This document shows positions 1-7,648 of a DNA stretch of 10,000 nucleotides, piece after piece (the first letter of the stretch is position 1; the number at the start of each line of letters is the position of its first letter). The notes beneath the pieces are model-generated. The model was not told where the DNA came from. It worked only from the letters and a program-made list of their open reading frames with translations, and did no database searches. The DNA is from Flavobacterium sp. (GTDB lineage: Bacteria > Bacteroidota > Bacteroidia > Flavobacteriales > Flavobacteriaceae): assembly GCF_020217025.1 (NCBI RefSeq), contig NZ_JAIWOF010000031.1:1-10000 (forward strand), read 5' to 3'. Position numbers and translations under genes: made by a program.

Positions 1-130
1 ATGTAAATCCGTACTCTTTTATGATGGGTTCTTTTTTTACTACTGCTTTTTTTGCTTTTTCTGATTCATCTTTCGAATTACAAGCAGTAAAAAAAGTAAC
101 AAATAAAATGGCTAATACTAAATATCTCAA
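1..130 (-). CDS. Lipoprotein N-terminus, TTG start, truncated by window edge
   Basis: Only the first 43 codons are visible. The reading frame opens after an in-frame TAG and has no ATG before its hydrophobic segment, so the only sensible start is the TTG at 130-128, 27 nt after the kynA stop. Residues 2-14 form a hydrophobic signal segment ending in F-T-A-C, a lipobox-like site with Cys17 as the acylation residue. It is followed by N-S-K-D-E-S-E, which resembles the Lys/acidic lipoprotein export signal described for surface lipoproteins of Capnocytophaga and Flavobacterium. A Lys/Ala-rich linker and then I-K-E-Y-G-F-T follow. The E-Y-G-F element after a lysine-rich linker reminds me of flavobacterial M23 peptidase lipoproteins, but that is recollection and the catalytic part lies outside the window. 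It is probably co-transcribed with kynA. The lipoprotein call is fairly firm; the function is unknown here. Confidence 0.6.
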   Translation of the reverse strand, partial: MRYLVLAILFVTFFTACNSKDESEKAKKAVVKKEPIIKEYGFT

Positions 131-157
131 TGTTTTTTGTTTTGTGCGCTATGGCGG

Positions 158-1084
158 TTATTCTCCCCAGTTATCTAATTCTTCTTTCGTCCACAGTTCA
201 GGAAAAAATATTCTTTTTTGGTATTTTGGTAACATGTATTTTTTCCAATCACTTCCCCCTGTTGCTTCGTGATTTCCTGGAACACTCTCGATGTATTTTT
301 TGGCAGCATTAAAGTGTCCCATTACCCAAGTTATATTTACCGTTTTGTCGTAATGACGCATCGCAGCAACTAATTCAGGATTTTGTTGATCGACTTCTGG
401 TAATTGTTTGAATTTTCTCCACAAGTTAATTGTGTTGTATTCTTCCATCCAATCTAAGAACATCTTTTTGTACTTTCTTTCAAATTCTAAGATTAAATAT
501 GACTTTTCACCTGTGTGGTAATCTTTTCCTGCAGCTTGCCAATACAAATGCTCAAAAGCGTGTTCGTAAGGTGTATTTCTATCGATGGTAGCTCTAAAAC
601 GATTGTCGATTAAGTTAATTAAATCAGTAGAACTGAACTCAATTAAACGATATTGTGCCGATTGAAATCCGCTCGCTGGTGTTAAAGTATTTCTGAATTT
701 TAGATATTGTTCTGGCTCCATTCCGTCTTTCATAATATCGAAAGAAGTAGTTAACATATCGAAATAACGACTAATTCTTCCTAATTTCTCAGTAAAATAA
801 GCCGTTGATGGTTTATCGTTATGACACAATTGGTTCATTTCCCAAAGAATCATTTTGAACAACAATTCGTTTACTTGATGATACATTACAAAAACCATTT
901 CGTCTGGTAACGTAGTGCGTTGTGTTTGAAGACTCAAAAGGGCATCGGTTTGAATATAATCCCAATAGGTAATGGGTTTAGCCCAAAGTAATCCTTCTAA
1001 ATGTGTTGAAGTATTTTGATTAATTGCTTCAAATTTATCATGAAGTTGATTTAATTGTTCTTGAATCTTAGGAGTTACTTCCAT
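158..1084 (-). CDS. kynA: Tryptophan 2,3-dioxygenase
   Basis: Heme enzyme that opens the indole ring of L-tryptophan with O2 to give N-formylkynurenine, the first step of the kynurenine pathway; cytoplasmic. Family hallmarks in order: T-Y-W-D-Y near residues 39-43; the Y-H-Q-V-N-E-L helix with His69 matching the distal active-site His; R-N-T-L-T-P-A-S-G-F-Q-S at 131-142, with Arg131 matching the substrate-carboxylate Arg; M-G-H at 255-257, with His257 the likely proximal heme ligand; the A-T-G-G-S-D-W loop at 274-280; and F-F-P-E-L-W at 293-298. The 308-residue length fits the long bacterial type. The start ATG overlaps the stop of the upstream DUF3108 gene (TAATG), so the two are probably translationally coupled and driven by the promoter at 1901-1932. 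No other kynurenine-pathway gene lies in the window. Confidence 0.95.
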   Translation of the reverse strand: MEVTPKIQEQLNQLHDKFEAINQNTSTHLEGLLWAKPITYWDYIQTDALLSLQTQRTTLPDEMVFVMYHQVNELLFKMILWEMNQLCHNDKPSTAYFTEKLGRISRYFDMLTTSFDIMKDGMEPEQYLKFRNTLTPASGFQSAQYRLIEFSSTDLINLIDNRFRATIDRNTPYEHAFEHLYWQAAGKDYHTGEKSYLILEFERKYKKMFLDWMEEYNTINLWRKFKQLPEVDQQNPELVAAMRHYDKTVNITWVMGHFNAAKKYIESVPGNHEATGGSDWKKYMLPKYQKRIFFPELWTKEELDNWGE

Positions 1085-1860
1085 TATTGCTCTACTTTAA
1101 CTTTGAATGAATTTTTTAAACCTTTAAAAGCTTCCAAATCGGCTTTTAAAGAACCTACTGCTAAACTTGCCTTTATACGGATTGGAATTTTATTGTCATC
1201 ATCTGATATCCAGACAGTTAAACTTTCTTCTTCTTTAAAAACTCTACCTGCTTGAACGTAGGGTCTAAAAATCATACAAGAAACTTTTCCAAATTTAGTT
1301 TTTATATCTTCTCTACCAACAAATTTTAACTTAAACTTTGTGGTTTCGTTATCAAAAAACATATCAATTGCGATCGATTCTCCTACTTTTAATTTATCAA
1401 TTTTTGGATGATTTCTCAAATAGTAAAAGGAAGACACGATATCTTGTACTTCATCTGGGACTGAGAATGTTTTTTCAGTTTTATGCTTATAATCTTTAAC
1501 TAAAACAGTATTCTTTTCTTGATTAAAGAACCCTTCTTGATTTTTTATATAACCTCCTTCGTTAATTTTTCTAACAAACTGATAGGGCTTTCCTGTTTGT
1601 TTGTCAAAATAGCTCTCATAATTATCGTCTACTTCAAAGAAAAATTTGGTCATCCCTACGGTCCAACCTTTTCCTACAACGTGATGTACTTTTTTATTAT
1701 TTTTTACGGCTTCTTTGATTTCCAAAGTGGCGTAACCCGCATTAACCATTCCGTAGTGAATTCGAAGTTTGAACCACTCTCCAGTAGTGTATGCATTTTC
1801 TTGTACTACAAAGGAATTTGTAAACACAAATAAAACAAGAAGTAAGATAATTTTTTTCAT
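1084..1860 (-). CDS. DUF3108-family exported protein
   Basis: A 258-residue protein with an N-terminal signal peptide (residues 1 to about 18, M-K-K start, hydrophobic core I-I-L-L-L-V-L-F-V-F). The early G-E-W-F-K-L-R-I-H-Y-G-M-V-N-A-G stretch (residues 27-42), the repeated short beta-strands, and the later K-F-G-K-V-S-C and L-T-V-W-I-S-D-D segments followed by I-P-I-R-I match my memory of DUF3108 (periplasmic beta-rich proteins of unknown biochemical role). I see no catalytic motif. It is the first gene of a unit with kynA, whose ATG overlaps its TAA by one base. A consensus promoter sits about 40 nt upstream and a small inverted repeat lies just before the ATG. Pairing of a periplasmic DUF3108 protein with kynA is probably an arrangement of convenience rather than shared biochemistry. 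Confidence 0.85.
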   Translation of the reverse strand: MKKIILLLVLFVFTNSFVVQENAYTTGEWFKLRIHYGMVNAGYATLEIKEAVKNNKKVHHVVGKGWTVGMTKFFFEVDDNYESYFDKQTGKPYQFVRKINEGGYIKNQEGFFNQEKNTVLVKDYKHKTEKTFSVPDEVQDIVSSFYYLRNHPKIDKLKVGESIAIDMFFDNETTKFKLKFVGREDIKTKFGKVSCMIFRPYVQAGRVFKEEESLTVWISDDDNKIPIRIKASLAVGSLKADLEAFKGLKNSFKVKVEQ

Positions 1861-1866
1861 AGTTTA

Positions 1867-1884
1867 TTCATTTTTAGAAATGAA
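1867..1884. promoter_or_regulatory. Inverted repeat in DUF3108-kynA leader
   Basis: TTCATTT and AAATGAA arms (7 bp, perfect) around a 4-nt loop, ending 6 nt upstream of the DUF3108 ATG and downstream of the predicted transcription start. It could be a small translation-affecting hairpin or a protein site. All arm pairs but one are A-T, so it would be weak as RNA. Chance occurrence in AT-rich DNA is quite possible. Confidence 0.3.
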
Positions 1885-1900
1885 AATGCAATTTCCGTTC

Positions 1901-1932
1901 CAAAAATAGTAAAACAAAAAAACCCAGTCAAA
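1901..1932 (-). promoter_or_regulatory. Promoter of DUF3108-kynA operon
   Basis: On the minus strand TTTG (1932-1929), a 20-nt spacer, then TATTTTTG (1908-1901) match the Bacteroidota sigma consensus TTTG-N17-23-TAnnTTTG exactly. Transcription would begin near 1896, giving a leader of about 36 nt to the DUF3108 ATG. The -33 element falls in the loop and second arm of the terminator hairpin just upstream, so termination of the preceding transcript and initiation here share DNA. Confidence 0.65.
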
Positions 1933-1948
1933 AATATGACTGAGTTTT
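1916..1948 (-). terminator. Rho-independent terminator of the candidate sRNA
   Basis: On the minus strand AAAACTCAGTCA (1948-1937), a 6-nt loop (1936-1931) and TGACTGGGTTTT (1930-1919) form a 12-bp stem with one G-U pair. The right arm runs directly into a tract of T (1922-1916). The plus-strand version has a C-A mismatch instead, so minus is the better direction, though A/T tracts flank both sides and it may work both ways. Confidence 0.75.
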
Positions 1949-2027
1949 TATGCTATTAACCAACCAAAAAACTATAAATTATGAAAATTTATTACAAAGC
2001 AAGGCAAACTACCTCCTTGTTTTGCGA
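1916..2027 (-). ncRNA. Candidate small RNA, three hairpins, own promoter and terminator
   Basis: A strong -7 box (TACCTTTG, 2038-2031) predicts a start near 2027, and a terminator ends the transcript near 1916, giving about 112 nt without a convincing reading frame. Three stem-loops can be drawn: arms 2024-2015 and 2004-1995 (10 bp with one A-C mismatch; core CAAGG/CCTTG, loop containing AGGTAGTTT); arms 1992-1986 and 1980-1974 (7 bp, ATAAATT/AATTTAT); and the terminator stem. Because the DUF3108 gene has its own promoter just beyond the terminator, a free-standing RNA is more likely than a leader, though an attenuated leader cannot be excluded. Flavobacteria have several orphan RNA families of this size (for example Flavo-1); I cannot confirm membership by eye. 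Confidence 0.5.
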
Positions 2028-2030
2028 GTG

Positions 2031-2038
2031 CAAAGGTA
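2031..2038 (-). promoter_or_regulatory. -7 box of candidate sRNA promoter
   Basis: TACCTTTG on the minus strand, followed by CACTCGC, fits the Bacteroidota TAnnTTTG box and resembles the TACCTTTGCA form often seen at strong promoters of this phylum. The nearest upstream TTTG (2067-2064) is 25 nt away, beyond the usual 17-23, so the -33 element is unclear. Upstream DNA is very AT-rich. Confidence 0.55.
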
Positions 2039-2091
2039 TATATGTTTTTGAATTATTCTTAGTCAAATTTCAACTTTAACATATTTTTATC

Positions 2092-2147
2092 AAAAACGAC
2101 ACCGTTATGCGACTTCAATTTAATGAATTGTTAACAAAATATCGTTT

Positions 2148-2149
<2 letters not shown>
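2092..2149. repeat. Inverted repeat after the orphan hppD tail
   Basis: AAAAACGA (2092-2099) and TCGTTTTT (2142-2149) are perfect 8-bp arms separated by 42 nt. The interval holds a smaller hairpin, CAATT-TAATG-AATTG (2116-2130). Its position directly after the orphan hppD stop codon suggests the original hppD terminator, but the long loop makes it weak. It bears no resemblance to the hairpin following the live hppD. Confidence 0.3.
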
Positions 2150-3756
<1,607 letters not shown>

Positions 3757-3760
<4 letters not shown>

Positions 3761-5034
3761 TTAAATTTTTGAATTAAAATTTCTATATCGCTACTTTTTA
3801 AATTATTCATTAAATTAATAAATATGTTCAAGCTTGCAGAATTGTAAACATAATCTATTTGAGGAACATGTTTTGAAAGTGTTTGATTTTCTTTTGCCTT
3901 TTGAATCTCAACTAAGTTTAAAAAAATTAAATCCTTATAAAAAACATCATTGTTGATTTTAAATTTTTTAAGCGATTCATATAAGCAAATTCCAAATTCT
4001 CCACTTAAATACAAATTATACAAATTTTGATAACTAACATTTTTCTTTATTTCAAAAAATCTTTCTGAAGAAGAACTTTTAAAATTTCGATTTGTAATGA
4101 ATTTTTCGATTTTTCTTATACGAGTTGAACAATCAGGATGAGTCTTTAGAGAATCAATTTGATAAGCTGGCTTATAATCATATTTATTAAATATTGATTT
4201 TTCAACTTCGAAATATTTATTTTTTAATTTAAATGATTCTGTTTCAAATAAAATTCTATAATCCTGTATTACTAGTGAATCTTTCTCATTGTTAGATTCA
4301 TCTAATTTCTTTAATAAACTTAAAGGGTTATTTAAATCTCTATTTGTTCTAGAATAAAATGAAAATCCTAATGAATCTGCTTGAATTTCTTTTTTTCTTC
4401 TTTGAGCGTAATTTTTATAATTTAATTTAAGTAAAAAAGTATTAGCTGCTCTAGTACGGTTATATTTTAATTTTTTTATTTCTTTTGTCTTATCAATAAT
4501 CTCTTCAGACGTGTGTAAACTCACAAAATTGTCAATTTCTTTTTTGACGTGTTGAAGTTCCTGATGACTTATTTCATGACACAAAACAAAAACCAATTCA
4601 TCCTCATTATCCAAAATAGTTAATAAACCATAATTAACTACGATAGTTCCATCACCACAATTATAAGCATTAATTTCAGGGTCTTTAGAAATTAAAATCT
4701 TATACTCCTTTTTATTTAATTTATTTATATCTAAAATCTCAAATATTAATTTTTGAAAATAATCGTTTAAATTTTTATCTGAAATAAAGGTATTATTGTA
4801 GATTTTTTCTAAAAATTCTTCCTGATATTCAAGATAAATCGCTTTAGACAACTTGGATTTTTCAACTGAATTTAAACTTAAATTTTTGTTAAATGTCGCA
4901 TATTTTGATTTATAAAATTCCAATAATTCAAATTTAAAAGAATCTGAATTACTTATATCTAATACTTCCTTTTTATCTTGAGCTAAAGAGCTATAAGTAA
5001 TGATAATAAAGAAAAATAAATTAAGAATTTTCAT
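3757..5034 (-). CDS. Exported M48-family zinc metallopeptidase
   Basis: Predicted gluzincin peptidase, 425 residues from the start chosen here. N-A-Y-N-C-G-D-G-T-I-V-V-N-Y-G-L-L precedes H-E-I-S-H (residues 153-157; two zinc-ligand His and the catalytic Glu), and E-I-Q-A-D (Glu216) supplies the third ligand, as in M48 enzymes. A later T-H-P-D-C-S-T-R-I matches the S/T-H-P-x-x-x-R-I element of the family. The C-terminal third is helical with no known domain. An ATG at 5064 would add 10 residues, but that codon lies in the -7 region of the predicted promoter; the ATG at 5034 opens a normal signal peptide (MKILNLFFFIIITYSSLAQ, cleavage near A18/Q19). I therefore use 5034. No lipobox, so soluble periplasmic or secreted. 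Coupled by ATGA to the next gene. Substrate unknown. Confidence 0.85.
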
Positions 5035-5079
5035 AAAAAAGCTGTTTAGAAACAAAAATAACATTTATTTCTAAACAGC
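5035..5079 (-). terminator. Terminator hairpin after hppD
   Basis: Minus-strand arms GCTGTTTAGAAA (5079-5068) and TTTCTAAACAGC (5052-5041) form a perfect 12-bp stem with a 15-nt loop, followed at once by six T (5040-5035). It begins 17 nt after the hppD stop codon, the expected place for intrinsic termination of hmgA-hppD. The last T abuts the ATG of the peptidase gene, so the element would also lie at the very start of that gene's transcript if read through. Confidence 0.75.
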
Positions 5080-5082
5080 AAA
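5053..5082 (-). promoter_or_regulatory. Promoter of the M48 peptidase pair, inside the terminator
   Basis: TTTG (5082-5079), an 18-nt spacer and TATTTTTG (5060-5053) match the Bacteroidota consensus. The -7 box fills part of the hairpin loop and the -33 box touches the hairpin base. Predicted start is near 5048, leaving roughly 14 nt of leader before the ATG at 5034. This rules against translation from the ATG at 5064. Confidence 0.6.
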
Positions 5083-5096
5083 TTAATATTTAAGTT

Positions 5097-5194
5097 TTAT
5101 AACGTTCCTCGCAATTCTTGCTCACGCTCAATTGACTCAAAAAGGGCTTTAAAGTTACCTGCACCAAACCCACGAGCACCCATTCTTTGAATAA
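5097..5194. repeat. Direct repeat copy B (live hppD 3' end)
   Basis: The 3' end of the intact hppD, matching 2148-2245 at 95 of 98 positions. See copy A. The similarity does not continue past the stop codon, where this copy is followed by the 12-bp terminator hairpin and copy A by unrelated DNA. Confidence 0.95.
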
Positions 5195-6260
5195 TTTCAA
5201 AGAAAAGTGTTGGACGATCTTCAACTGGCTTGGTAAAAATTTGTAACAAATAACCTTCCTCGTCAGCATCAATCATGATACCTAATTTTTGAAGTTCGTT
5301 AATATCTTCTTTAAATTTAGACATGTGATCTTTTAATCTTTCTGGAATTGCATCATAATATGCTTGAGGTGGCGTACTTAAAAACTCGATTCCTCTAGCA
5401 CGCATTTCAGCTACGGTTGAAATGATATCATCAGTTGCCACAGCAATGTGCTGCACTCCTTCTCCTTCATAAAAGTCTAAATATTCTTCAATTTGAGAAC
5501 GTTTTTTACCTTCCGCTGGTTCGTTAATTGGGAATTTAATTCTACCATTACCATTAGACATTACTTTAGACATTAAAGCAGAATATTCTGTAGTAATTTG
5601 TTTGTCATCAAATGAAAGGAAATTTACAAATCCCATAACATCTTCAAACCATTTTACTGCTTCATTCATTCTGTTCCATCCCGTATTACCCACCATGTGG
5701 TCGATATATTTTAATCCTACTGGAGTTGGATTATAATCTGATTTCCATTCGCTATATCCTGGTAAAAAGATTCCGTTATAATTTTTGCGTTCTACAAAAA
5801 CGAAAACAGTTTCACCATAAGCTCCATAAATACCAGCACGAACCACTTCTCCATTTTCATCTTTTTCAACTACTGGTTCAAAATAAGATTTTGCACCACG
5901 CTTAGTTGTTTCTTCGTAAGACTGACGTGCATCTTCTACCCAAAGCGCAATCACTTTAACTCCATCACCGTGTTTTTTTACATGCTCGCCAATCGGAGAA
6001 TCACTATTTAAAGCGGTAGTTAATACCAAACGGATTTTGTCTTGTTTTAAAACGTAAGACGCCTTGTCTTTAACTCCTGTTTCTAATCCTGCATAGGCTA
6101 ATGATTGAAACCCGAAAGCTGTTTTATAAAAATGCGCTGCTTGTTTTGCGTTTCCTACGTAAAATTCTACGTAATCTGTTCCCATTAAAGGCAAGAAGTC
6201 TTGTGCTCCTTCAAATATTTTTTCTAATCCGTATTCTACTGATTTTATTTCTTGTGACAT
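5097..6260 (-). CDS. hppD: 4-hydroxyphenylpyruvate dioxygenase
   Basis: Non-heme Fe(II) enzyme converting 4-hydroxyphenylpyruvate and O2 to homogentisate and CO2 in tyrosine degradation; cytoplasmic. The 387 residues form two vicinal-oxygen-chelate domains (roughly 25-165 and 180-375). The iron triad is visible in the second: His188 in I-D-H-M-V-G-N, His271 in G-V-Q-H-I-A, and Glu355 in F-F-E-I-I-Q-R. The C-terminal [16 protein letters not shown] helix, which closes the active site in the family, is present at 361-376. It lies 53 nt after hmgA, probably one transcript ended by the hairpin at 5035-5079. Its last 31 codons are duplicated at 2148-2243, so the present 3' end may be imported DNA; the reading frame is intact and all key residues are there. 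Confidence 0.96.
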   Translation of the reverse strand: MSQEIKSVEYGLEKIFEGAQDFLPLMGTDYVEFYVGNAKQAAHFYKTAFGFQSLAYAGLETGVKDKASYVLKQDKIRLVLTTALNSDSPIGEHVKKHGDGVKVIALWVEDARQSYEETTKRGAKSYFEPVVEKDENGEVVRAGIYGAYGETVFVFVERKNYNGIFLPGYSEWKSDYNPTPVGLKYIDHMVGNTGWNRMNEAVKWFEDVMGFVNFLSFDDKQITTEYSALMSKVMSNGNGRIKFPINEPAEGKKRSQIEEYLDFYEGEGVQHIAVATDDIISTVAEMRARGIEFLSTPPQAYYDAIPERLKDHMSKFKEDINELQKLGIMIDADEEGYLLQIFTKPVEDRPTLFFEIIQRMGARGFGAGNFKALFESIEREQELRGTL

Positions 6261-6313
6261 GATTCTAATATTTTAATAAATGGTACTATTTACCAAAAGT
6301 TGTATTTAATTTT

Positions 6314-7474
6314 TTATTCTTCTAACCAAGATTGATAATACGTTTCATCTGCAATACCCATGGCATCTTCCGTAACCATTAAAGGTTTGAAAGTATCTAC
6401 CATTACCGCTAATTCTAACGTTTCTTTTTTACCAATGCTTCTTTCTGCCGCTCCTGGGTGCGGTCCGTGTGGAATTCCAGCAGGATGTAAAGAAATATTC
6501 CCTGGTTTCACATCATTTCTGCTCATGAAATCGCCATCTACATAATACAATACCTCATCAGCATCAATATTACTGTGGTTGTATGGAGCAGGAATTGATA
6601 ATGGGTGATAATCGTATAACCTTGGTACAAAAGAACAAATTACGAAAGCATTTGTTTCAAACGTTTGGTGAATTGGTGGTGGTAAATGAATTCTACCTGT
6701 AATTGGTTCGAAATCGTGAATTGAAAATGCATATGGATAATTAAATCCGTCGTATCCAATTACATCAAATGGATGTGAAGCGTAAACCATTTCAAAGATT
6801 TCGTCTTTTTTCTTTACTTTGATTACGAAATCTCCTTTTTCATTATAGGTTTCTAATTCTTCTGGACGACGAATATCTCTTTCACAAAATGGCGAATGTT
6901 CTAATAATTGTCCAAACCAGTTTCTGTATTGTTTTGGTGTATAAACTGGCGAATGTGATTCTACAATAAATAAGCGATTGTCTTCGGTATCGAAATCTAT
7001 TTTGTAAATCATTCCTCTTGGAACTACTAAGTAATCGCCATATTTGAAATCTAAATTTCCTAACATGGTTCTTAGTTTTCCTGTTCCTTTGTGGATGAAA
7101 ATTACTTCATCTGAATCGGTATTTTTATAAAAATAATCCGTTGTTGATTTTCTTGGTGCAGCCAGAACAATGTGACAATCCGAATTCGTCAAAACAATTT
7201 TTCTACTTTCTAAAAAATCATCTTGCGGCTCAATTTCAAATCCTCTTAATTTATAAGACTGAATGTTATTTGCTTTCGCAATTTTTGGCGCAACACTGTA
7301 TTGTTTTCTGATTTCTTTAACCTGAGTTGGTCGTTGTTCGTGATACGAATTGGTTGACATTCCGTCAAAACCTACCGTTCCGAACAACTGCTCATAATAC
7401 AAATCACCGTTTGGTTTGCGGAATTGTATATGACGTTTATGAGGGATATTTCCCAATTTATGATATATTGGCAT
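6314..7474 (-). CDS. hmgA: Homogentisate 1,2-dioxygenase
   Basis: Cupin-fold Fe(II) dioxygenase that cleaves the homogentisate ring to 4-maleylacetoacetate, the step after HppD in tyrosine and phenylalanine catabolism. At 386 residues it is shorter than the human or pseudomonad enzymes (about 430-445), as in other Bacteroidota versions I know. Recognisable features are Y-E-Q-L-F-G-T-V-G-F-D-G near residues 27-38, the P-Y-N-H-S-N-I-D-A-D-E-V-L-Y-Y segment with probable ligands His300 and Glu307, and L-H-P-A-G-I-P-H-G-P-H-P-G at 329-341 with His336 or His339 as the third. The exact ligand assignment is by analogy. It is first of the hmgA-hppD pair. Fumarylacetoacetase and maleylacetoacetate isomerase genes are not in the window. 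A 174-bp gap upstream holds an inverted repeat but no consensus promoter. Confidence 0.93.
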   Translation of the reverse strand: MPIYHKLGNIPHKRHIQFRKPNGDLYYEQLFGTVGFDGMSTNSYHEQRPTQVKEIRKQYSVAPKIAKANNIQSYKLRGFEIEPQDDFLESRKIVLTNSDCHIVLAAPRKSTTDYFYKNTDSDEVIFIHKGTGKLRTMLGNLDFKYGDYLVVPRGMIYKIDFDTEDNRLFIVESHSPVYTPKQYRNWFGQLLEHSPFCERDIRRPEELETYNEKGDFVIKVKKKDEIFEMVYASHPFDVIGYDGFNYPYAFSIHDFEPITGRIHLPPPIHQTFETNAFVICSFVPRLYDYHPLSIPAPYNHSNIDADEVLYYVDGDFMSRNDVKPGNISLHPAGIPHGPHPGAAERSIGKKETLELAVMVDTFKPLMVTEDAMGIADETYYQSWLEE

Positions 7475-7514
7475 TGTAATATATTTTTATTAGACAATTA
7501 AGTAATATGTCGAA

Positions 7515-7551
7515 GTGCCAATTACAACTGAAGTTTGAAAAGTATTGGCAC
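7515..7551. promoter_or_regulatory. Inverted repeat upstream of hmgA
   Basis: GTGCCAAT (7515-7522) and ATTGGCAC (7544-7551) are perfect 8-bp arms around 21 nt, ending about 40 nt before the hmgA ATG. There is no U-tract on the minus strand, so it is not an obvious terminator of the patatin gene. A near-match -7 box (TACTTTTC) lies across one arm and the interior. Two half-sites 29 bp centre to centre near a promoter could be an operator for tyrosine-catabolism control, but no regulator gene is nearby and this is a guess. Confidence 0.35.
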
Positions 7552-7648
7552 GCTAAAAAACTCACTCAGGATTTCTCTTGATGAGGAATTTCAAATGCGC
7601 TAATAAGCCAGCCCAATTTTTCATCAATACAAATATCGTAATTTTTTT

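Noticed and set aside
1981..2079. Plus-strand ATG ORF of 32 codons across the sRNA candidate.
   Set aside because: No promoter in that direction, atypical composition, and it overlaps the hairpins and -7 box that support minus-strand transcription.
5090..5272. Open frame opposite in phase within the hppD 3' end.
   Set aside because: It is a shadow of hppD in another frame on the same strand; the hppD frame has complete family motifs.
7566..7640. Open stretch of 24 codons (minus strand) after the patatin gene reading Y-D-I-C-I-D-E-K-L-G-W and onward, with protein-like composition; another frame gives a 20-residue ATG ORF at 7562-7624.
   Set aside because: The first has no start codon of its own, the second no promoter or recognisable family, and both are short enough to be chance. 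The patatin protein ends naturally at its terminal Phe. A decayed gene tail is possible but unsupported.
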